Shown piece after piece: positions 56,292 to 64,000 of a stretch of 64,000 nucleotides of DNA. The stretch is taken from NCBI GenBank assembly GCA_030386875.1, contig CM059574.1, positions 6,145,934 through 6,209,933 of the forward strand, in the 5' to 3' direction. This stretch comes from Morinoia aosen (taxonomy: Eukaryota > Arthropoda > Malacostraca > Amphipoda > Talitridae). Both the position numbers and the translations under genes were made by a program. The notes under the pieces are model-generated. The model was not told the DNA's origin. It was given only the letters and a program-made list of their open reading frames with translations, and did not search any database. The number at the start of each line of letters is the position of its first letter. Positions within the stretch are counted from its first letter, which is position 1.

Positions 56292-59200
56292 AATTTGTTT
56301 GGCTACCGCTTCATAAGAAACAAAGGATGTATATTTATTTGTTTGGTATAATGGAGACTGATTACCGTTTAATATCAAAGGTTTTGCGGTTAGAAACATT
56401 CAGAAATGTAAGTTTATCTTAAATGTGTGCGAATTTTCCTACTATATAAAATGGAAACGCTCGAAAGAAGAAGAAGAAGAAGACTTGAAAGAAAACGCAA
56501 AAGAAGAGCCAGAGCAGCGCTATCTCAAAACAAAGAGAAGAAATCAGGCAGCTTGATTAAGTTACTTAGTTCGGAGTTACGGTATCATGGATACCGAATT
56601 CCTCAGTGCAGCATTAAAATATGGCCTTTATATGCATTGATATCTTTGACATTTTATAAGAATAGGTTTGGTTAGGTTATGTTAGTTTAGGATAGGAAAG
56701 GTTTTTATAAAAATAAGTTAGCGTCGTTAAGGTAATTTTGATAGAATTTTTTCACGTGTCCACCTAGTTTAACAATGACATTGTCCGTGGAATTTCCACG
56801 GGTCCTGCTACTACCTAATAACAACCCTTAGTTTTTTTTGTTTGGAGTCTGCTTCTTCCATTTTCTTTGTCACGGTCATAAGGATAGTTATAATGACCAT
56901 ATCTGTGATACAAGTTTCACTAGTGCACAAATACAAGAGTATTTTTTATCACGGGTACTGTTGTGGATTTTTTGTTTTTCATCATCTGGAAAACTTGTTC
57001 AAGAAAGGTATTGAATTCCGTCATTTTTAACGGGCCGTTCACACTAGTAGAAGATAATGACTAATATAAATTACTAATGTAATCATTTCAACAAAAAAAT
57101 TAAAGAAGATATAAATATATTTAACTAACAGGTGCTGGGCTTTACTTTCTCATGCCGGAAACTTACTTGCCTGTGCTTCAACTACGGTCATTGTAACGGA
57201 AATTTCGTCAGGAGAAAATTGCCTGCAAATTATAAAGTGTTGTCGGAATCACGAAGAACAGATTTGCATGAGTGTCAATTCGTGAAGACAAGAAGTTAAA
57301 CATGGTGCCCCAGAGAATGTGTTGGAAAATGAAACGCTGTGTGCCTGGTTTTAAGTGTATTTCGTTTTATTAAATGTTCATAATAATTCGTGCGTTACAG
57401 AATGCCGTATTTGTATTTCTTTGTCGAAATATGACAATAATAGTTGGGGGCAAATTGACCGGTCAATTTTATTAGTATCAATCACTAGTGTTTCATTTAT
57501 TTAAGTTTCAATGATCGGTGTTTCAATCATTAACATTTCAATGGTTCAATGGTGTCATTAATGTTGCATATCAATTTTTATTGCGTATTCTCTGCTTAGT
57601 GATCATTTAATAGGATTTAATTGGCTTGAATATAAATTGTGAATGATTAAGATTGTGTATCACCCCAAGCTCTTAGAGGGGAGTTATTGTCTCAAGAATG
57701 TAGAAATAACACGAGCAAAATAATTTTAGACATTTAAGTAGGCTGTCAACAAAGTTGGTGAGTGCCCGTAATAATTTGATTTTGCCGGTTAATATTATTG
57801 TACTGTATTTTATATATACTGCGTCAACGAGCAAAATCTTTTTTCCGAGATTCTCTTGTCAATGCAAATTAAGAAGGAGCCTAACGTCTCGTGACAAGTT
57901 ACAATGCAGTTAAGCTAACGAAAAATAAACGAGAAACATATTTTAACTCGTGAAAAATTTGCAAATGGAAACGAATCGAAAATCGAATCGAAAATCTTTT
58001 AAAAATATATCACATCTTTCTCACCAACCGAAGATGTTTTACACACGCCTAAATTTTTGCATCTCGTGTGTTAAACGCTACACCACTGTCTTGCATACGT
58101 TCGAAAGCTACTCACATAGCGCTCTATGCTGCACTCTACTGTATGCTGCACCTAGCTGAACATTTTGGAAACCATTTGACGAATTACTACAGAATGTTTT
58201 GCTGCCCAGCGGACTGTGGCTTACGCTATTGTACTTGATTTGCTGGCAGTCGAGTCGCTATTCTCCACCAGTGTTAAGGCTTACAGCGCAGATGGTGGAG
58301 GCTAGCCACCTGCTCTGACCGCTACTTACAGTGTTCTACTTGGCTTGATTTTCCTAATTGAACGTTACATTCCGTACGTATACGTATGTAATGAAAAATT
58401 ACTTCAGTCACGACGCATTTACGACATCTACCACCCTCGCCCCCCCCTCCCCCCCACACACACACGCGCGTTCCTGCAGTCTATCATTACAACGCATACC
58501 TCAGTCGTGCAGGTGTACAGGGACTCACGGGAATTAGCAATCTGAAAAAGAGAGCTGTAGTCTGTATAATTCACATTCATTCAAAAGAGATACAAGTAAT
58601 GGAAATTCGAGTTCACGTGTATTACGCTTTAGAACAGATGAGTCAAAAAAATACCGAGGCTTGTTTTTTTGCTGCTTTAGAAATATCAGTAATGTGGTCA
58701 CGAAAATATATCATTTGAGAAAACTTCGCCACAGATCGTATCGATTGGTCACGTAACGTTAGGATGGGAGGAGCAAATCTGCCTCAAATGAGCGTTTTTC
58801 AGCGTGGGTGCATTACACAATGTTAGTTCTGTAAAAATATAATACGGTCTCCGCTGCAGGAAAGCAACAGGGTACCCGGCCGGTGTCGGTGCTGCAAGAA
58901 TGTCACTTTCGGGCCATTATGATTACTTTGAAACACCAACAGAAAAAATAATGCTAGTACGAATTATCATTATTTTTATTCCCAAAATGGCAGTGTGGTT
59001 TATTTTTCCGTGAAATATTTTTGATTCCAACTTAAGACAAATGCACACTGGAACCCGTTTATCTCGGCAAGCTAGGTACGAATGTTATGGCTGAGAGTTC
59101 ACAACTCCTCGATCAGCACTGGCAGCGCTATGTCGACACCACCTACACCCGTTCACTGCGTCTCACTCTTCCCTGCTGCGCTCTTTCTTTACCAGCCAAA

Positions 59201-59588
59201 TTTTATTTATTTTTGGTTCCGCGTCTATTGGCCCGAGCGCCGGTGCATCCTCCTGTCGAACCAAAGCCGCCCTGTTATTGATGAATTTTTGGTGCAGTTC
59301 AGAGGTAATCCTTCGCTCAGGCGCGGGAGAGGAGCCCATGTCAGGACGCCTTTTTGTAATTCGTGTCTGCATTCTCTACGCTCTACAGTCTTCAAGTTAT
59401 TATTGATCGAATAAATCTATACTCAGTATTCAAATTTTTTGTTTGTTTGTGTAGAGTAGTTGTTTACTGTATGTCTTCATTTTAGTGGTGTTGGCATGTG
59501 TTAATTACACCCTCCGTAAAGGTTTCAGAAATTCACATTCTCATAACACTGAAACTCTCTGTGATGAACGGTAGTTATGAACTGCCTT
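56292..59588. other. spacer, no recognised gene
   Basis: AT-rich sequence with short open frames. A GAA run is at 56465-56485. A C-rich tract followed by CACACACGCGCG is at 58439-58470. Nothing resembling a host gene or element end was supported. Confidence 0.45.
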
Positions 59589-59766
59589 CACGAGTTGATC
59601 ATTCCCTTTAACCTCACGAGTTGATCATTCCCTTTAACCTCACGAGTTGATCATTCCCCTTAACCTCATGAGTTGATTATTCCCTTAATTTCACGAGTTG
59701 ATCATTCCCTCAAACTTACGAGTTGATCATTCCCTCAACTTCACGAGTTGATAATTCCCTCAACTG
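59589..59766. repeat. 26-bp tandem repeat (CACGAGTTGATCATTCCCTTTAACCT), about seven copies
   Basis: Copies at the left are near perfect. Those at the right vary (CTCAACTT for TTTAACCT) and are 25-26 bp long. Confidence 0.85.
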
Positions 59767-61686
59767 AGGCTCTATTTAATGTAGACCACTAACACTATTT
59801 GCTCTTCATTGTAAGGGCGCAGACTGTAGGAGCTTTGATCTCAGAGGTCGAGCATTTTTCCGCGATTTCTTAATTCAAAAATGCAAACTGCGTAAGCGAA
59901 TAGCAAGAGAATGTCCATTAGAGGCACAAAGGGTTTTTTGGGGGAAAGACCAAATTTTTTTCTGTTAGAAGTTCTTGTTCTTCGTCTACAAAACGAGCTA
60001 TCGAGTTGATGGCAACAGTTTCTTTTGATTTGAGGCCTGCTGATCCTAAAATACATCGAAGATCAGTCTGAGGCAAACGTTTCTGTCTGGCACAACTCTC
60101 GTAACGTTCAAGTAGCCTCACATATATGAATACTGATTCATACGAAGGGCTGTGACTGTTGCTGAAAATATTTCGACCGTCACTCCAAGCGCACGAACTT
60201 TCAGTCCCGAAGCAACAAATCGCTCTAAAAATCATGGTTGTTCAGAACGAGGCATCCGTTCACGGAAGTGGTCCCTCGGGCAGCTCGCTAGCACTGCTCT
60301 AGGGTGTTGGCGCTTGTTCGTCGGTCACTTTTTCATTGAGAACGCGCACTTATTCAAATCTTTGGATTTTGGGGGGTTTACAACGTCGACAACTTTTTTA
60401 TTATCTTGTTCATGCAGCAAAGTAATATTTAACAACCTCTTTCAAAGCTTTTGTTTTGTACCAGTCTCTCAACCGTTCATCAGTTGTAGCGTCCCTTGCT
60501 AATAAAAGAATTTTTTTCCTTGCACATCCTGTCTCCTGGGCGTAAATGGAATTATTACGGTTCTTCCTTTTCCTTTTGAGGTGCTCTATCTCTTCAGTAA
60601 AACTCTTGCGCACTCTCGGAAATATGTTTAGATGTATATTAATCCCCACGGACGGTAAAGAAAAAACTCTTTTCATCTGAATCAATTCGGAAATTTCCCG
60701 CGCTCTGCAGTCACGACCGCGTGAAGGGGAGGACGTCGCAGGGATCAACGCTCTGCCCTGCAGAGGCCGCCGTGTTCCGCAGTAGCTGCTCTCGGGTACG
60801 GGCTTCCAAATGCTATTACATAGTTCAAATAAACTCGAAATGTTCACGTTCGCTCTCTCTCTGTCTCGTTCGGGGCAAACGTTCGAGAGTTTTCCAAAGT
60901 CTTGGGGGAGATATTTGTATCCGAGCGCGAACGATTTTTCATGAGATCGTGTTTTGATGAATTATCCTGCGCATATTTTTGTGTATGGAAAAACTTCATT
61001 TTCTGTTGAACAGAGAGCGTGGTGCAACCGCCATCGGATGTTGCTTGGTTATAAGATGTGAAAAATTTCTCGAATGGTTGAAATAAGTAGTGTTGAAATC
61101 TTTGTGGGTTCAAATCTTCCTAACTCGTTTGTGTGGATGGTGCAAGCGAACTGTAAAATAAAAGCTGCCCCAATACAGGACTATGTAAACGAATTACTTT
61201 TAAATTTCATCCCTAAATCGTATCATTGAATCCAAATTATGCAGCAGCCCCACGATCTTGAGCAGCTTCACCAAGATTAAATGTTTGTAAGTTTGTGATG
61301 GTCATCCACATGGCTGTTACGCACAAACACAATATGTTAGTGTGTTTCAATAATACTGTTTAAGCTGTACTGTACGTAAAGTCGTTTTGTGCGTATGTCC
61401 AGCTAAAGAATTATTTTAAAGAAATAGATCATTATTCCAAAAGGAATCTTCTATTTTATGATGTAACAAACAGTTACAACTCTCAGCATGAAAAATCAAT
61501 CTGCAGGTGAAAACATTTAATTTTTCATTTCAACTATTTTTGCTGTTTTCAGCCCTTGTAATTTACTGTCAAGCATTACCAATGTTGCCTACATGCTCAT
61601 CTGTTTCGATCCGCACTTCGCCGTGGGGGAGGAAGAGGCGTCCTCCGGGACGTAGAAAGGGCCAGGACTTCAAAGGTTGTGGAGAG
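59767..61686. other. spacer with unassigned open frames
   Basis: The longest non-repetitive frame is 145 codons on the minus strand (60410-60847): serine/proline-rich at first, then a basic, charged stretch (EEIEHLKRKRKNRNN) and ERLRDWYKTKALKEV. I cannot assign it, and no splice or promoter context supports a gene. Other frames here are its shadows. Confidence 0.35.
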
Positions 61687-61860
61687 GACGAGGATCTCCC
61701 CGGGATGTGGAGGGGACGAGGCTTTCCCCAGGGCGAAGTTGGGACGAGGTTCTCTTTAAGACGTGGTGCAGACGAGGCTCTCCCTAGGACGAGGTGGGGA
61801 CGAGGCTCTCCCCAGGACGAGGTGTGGACGAGGCTTTCCCCAGGACTTGAGGAGGGAACA
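61687..61860. repeat. 28-bp tandem repeat (GACGAGGCTCTCCCCAGGAC type)
   Basis: About six units at 28-bp spacing beginning GACGAGG. They give open frames on both strands that look like Arg/Gly/Asp-rich protein but follow the repeat. Confidence 0.8.
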
Positions 61861-62149
61861 AATCTATTCCCAGGTGCGAATCGAGAAGAGGCGGCGAGGC
61901 TCTCCTGAGGACGTGGCATTGCCGCGGCCGAGCAAATAATGTCCGAGATGCTGTTTACTCGCTCATTATCGAATTGGGAGGCTTTACAAGGAAGCGGAAG
62001 ATGATGATTGACGGCCGTAATTACACACGAGATTCGATTATGACCTGCTGGCATTTTTGCTGCTCGCTGCATGGTGCGCCCTGGGGCAACTTCTTCCAAC
62101 GTCGCGTGTTGCGGCCCGCGCTGTTTGGGTGCGGGGATTGTGCTACGCC

Positions 62150-62375
62150 TGCTGCGTCTGCACGGTGCTGCGCCTGCTGCGTCTGCACGGTGCTGCGTCT
62201 GCTGCGTCTGCACGGTGCTGTGCCTGCTGCGTCTGCACGGTGTTGTGCCTGCTGCGTCTGCACGGTGCAGCGCTTGCTGCGTCTGCACGGTGTTGTGCCT
62301 GCTGCGTCTGCACGGTGCAGCGCTTGCTGCGTCTGCACGGTGCTGTGCCTGCTGCGTCTGCACGGTGCTGCATGC
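62150..62375. repeat. 25-bp tandem repeat (TGCTGCGTCTGCACGGTGCT type), about nine copies
   Basis: Units of 25 bp differ mainly in the last five bases (GCGCC, GTGCC, GCGTC). All frames stay open through the array on both strands, cycling through similar peptides (ASARCCACCV). Confidence 0.9.
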
Positions 62376-62383
62376 AGCAACAG

Positions 62384-62490
62384 CATGGATGTGACGCAAC
62401 ACATCTACCACATGGATGTGACGCAACACATCTACCATATGGACGTGACCCAACACATCCACCACATGGATGTGACGCAACACATCCGCC
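62384..62490. repeat. 27-bp tandem repeat, four copies (encodes MDVTQHIYH if translated)
   Basis: Four copies of CATGGATGTGACGCAACACA plus seven bases, directly after the 25-bp array. Twenty-seven is a multiple of three, so the reading frame is kept. Confidence 0.88.
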
Positions 62491-64000
62491 CCATAGAGAA
62501 GCTGCAACAATTCGATGGAAATGTATTCCTCAAGAAACACGCCCGTAACGCACCACCAACACGGCGGAGGAGGCATCTCAGTGTGCTCCTCCGTGCGCCG
62601 AGGGCACCCCGAGCTCCTTTCACTCGCCAGGCCGGAGGCAGAGGCGGCGTGCAGGTTATTTACTTGCCTCCAGGTGGTCTCAAATACCAACACTGCGCAT
62701 TTATACTCAATGGAGGCAACACTACCGGCATTTCTGATAGTGTGATCTTCTGCGGGATTGCTTTACAACAACAGAACTATGTAGAGGTTTGAGTGTGCCT
62801 ACATTCGACTAGAAATGACCTGCATAACTGTAAGCTCTTTACCAAAAGTTTTCAAGCTCGGCACTTATTAAGGACAGTACTGAGAAATTTAAATTTTTGT
62901 ACAATAATTATTCTAAAAGTTTATTTTAACATCACAGTTAAATTTTACTAATATGCTTTGAATTAGTTTTCGGAACTTTGGGCGCAGTCGTTTTACATAT
63001 TAGTCTAATAAATGGCTTAGAAATTTTCTAGTCCTCAAAATGATTTGCAAAATGAAATACACTTTTTCTTCGTTTATTCATGTTACAGTTATGAAGCTAT
63101 GTTCTTTTTAATTTCAATTTCCTAAGAACGGATGAATGAATTCGAAAATAATTTAACTTCAGTTAGCTTTGCTTGGCGAGATCTTTTACAACCGAACTGA
63201 AGCATCATTCAGAACTCTCTTATTTCTCGAAAAATTATTAATGAATGCATACCAGTGGGCTTTGCTGTTGATTTGAAAAATTTGACTAACATCGTCTGAA
63301 CGTTAAGTGATATTTATAAATCGCAAGCACGTGCAGAAACATTTCTGCTCAAACCAACCCGACCTTACATAATCTTCAGCCCTCGTTGCCGAGAGGTTGC
63401 CATTGCGGAGTGCGTGGAAACACGGGAATGCTCATTCCTAAAGAAACATACTACGGAAATTATCTAATCCAGGCTCCTCTAAAGCACCGAACACTATGTA
63501 GCTTACGAAGCCTCCGGCATAGCGGTGTGCTAATGGGCCATTAAAATGCATTGAAATATAATAGAGAAGCGCCTACAACTTAACATTGCAACATTGCGTA
63601 ATTGAATATTATTTGGATACCGTAACCATTCCAAGGCCTTTAATCGCATGCAGGGTGTATGGAGCCGTGTATAGTGATCATTACTTGCGGCCACACCAGC
63701 TCCAAACATCATTATATTTAAGGCGAGAAATGGCTGGGAGCCTTGTTTCGATGCAGTCATTATTGTATGACGAACTGGCGCAACTAATTGACTCGTGGCG
63801 TTAGTGAAATGCCGTTTTTCAACAACTTTCTGAATAAAAAATTACGTTTTTAAAGTGAGTTGTATGGCAAATGAGAGTGTTTCTAAAGCAACTAAACTAT
63901 AGTGCCTTTCAACTCAGTGGAAAATGTAAGAGTTTTCATACAGATAAGATGAGACAAATAGGTTATATTAGTGAACTAATATCACCGTGCAAGGTTCTCA
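62491..64000. other. spacer to window end
   Basis: No gene recognised. The frame leaving the 27-bp array ends at 62792 without a family match. The rest is AT-rich with frames under 80 codons. Confidence 0.45.

Noticed and set aside
60410..60847. 145-codon minus-strand frame as a host gene
   Set aside because: No family recognised, no splice-site or promoter support, and opposite-strand frames of similar length overlap it. It is noted in the spacer entry instead.
61507..61908. Secreted-looking protein start (hydrophobic stretch FQLFLLFSALVIYCQA)
   Set aside because: It begins at GTG, not ATG, and the hydrophobic stretch is the translation of a pyrimidine-rich tract ending TTTTCAG that looks more like an intron 3' end. 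The remainder is minisatellite.
61569..62693. 374-codon minus-strand and 272-codon plus-strand frames
   Set aside because: Both mostly follow the 28-, 25- and 27-bp arrays, overlap each other on opposite strands, and have no recognisable domain outside the repeats.

Overview
The window looks like repeat-rich, gene-poor nuclear DNA from an arthropod, most likely an insect. Evidence: Copia, LINE, Penelope-like, hAT, Tc1/mariner (DD34D, DD34E and DD41D types) and PIF/Harbinger-type elements side by side, AT-rich spacers, many minisatellites, no operons and no bacterial features. I recognise no host protein gene and no RNA gene; every protein I can name belongs to a transposable element. The order of insect cannot be decided from this sequence.

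Layout. 1-672: a LINE reverse-transcriptase fragment broken by a Harbinger-like end. 679-15493: a large LTR element with two 1782-bp LTRs that look identical by eye, a 6-bp flanking repeat and a 6-kb internal region without recognisable coding sequence (LARD-like). Its right LTR is split by a complete Copia element (9675-14942, 5-bp target duplication), itself split by a small rearranged mariner (10946-11693, TA duplication). 16236-about 21750: a two-ORF LINE on the minus strand with an expanded tandem repeat between ORF1 and ORF2. 21836-25906: a decayed hAT element with a perfect 8-bp target duplication, carrying a Tc1-like element (22879-24500). 25915-36803: about 11 kb with no recognised gene. 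36804-41725: a deleted Tc1/mariner-type element, a transposase ruin between degenerate repeat arrays, and a Penelope-like insertion built as an inverted pair. 43674-45804: two minisatellites (15-bp and 23-bp units, each about 43 copies).

46882-56289 is a run of three TA-flanked DNA transposons almost end to end: a DD41D element containing a Harbinger-type MITE, a 360-bp palindromic MITE with related arms, and a long-TIR Tc1/mariner-type element. The last holds an 8-bp-TSD MITE, a second Penelope-like inverted pair and a 2.5-kb unclassified insert that splits its right terminal repeat. 56290-64000 has only minisatellites and unassigned sequence.

The elements form datable nests. The autonomous-looking proteins are the LINE ORF1/ORF2 and the Copia polyprotein (open apart from the mariner insertion). 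The others are pseudogenes. The most interesting items are the non-coding LTR element, the two Penelope-like pairs that share one architecture (inverted arms, a 38-bp one-sided extension, 12-14 bp target duplications, hammerhead-like motifs), and the mariner with two copies of its 3' end.
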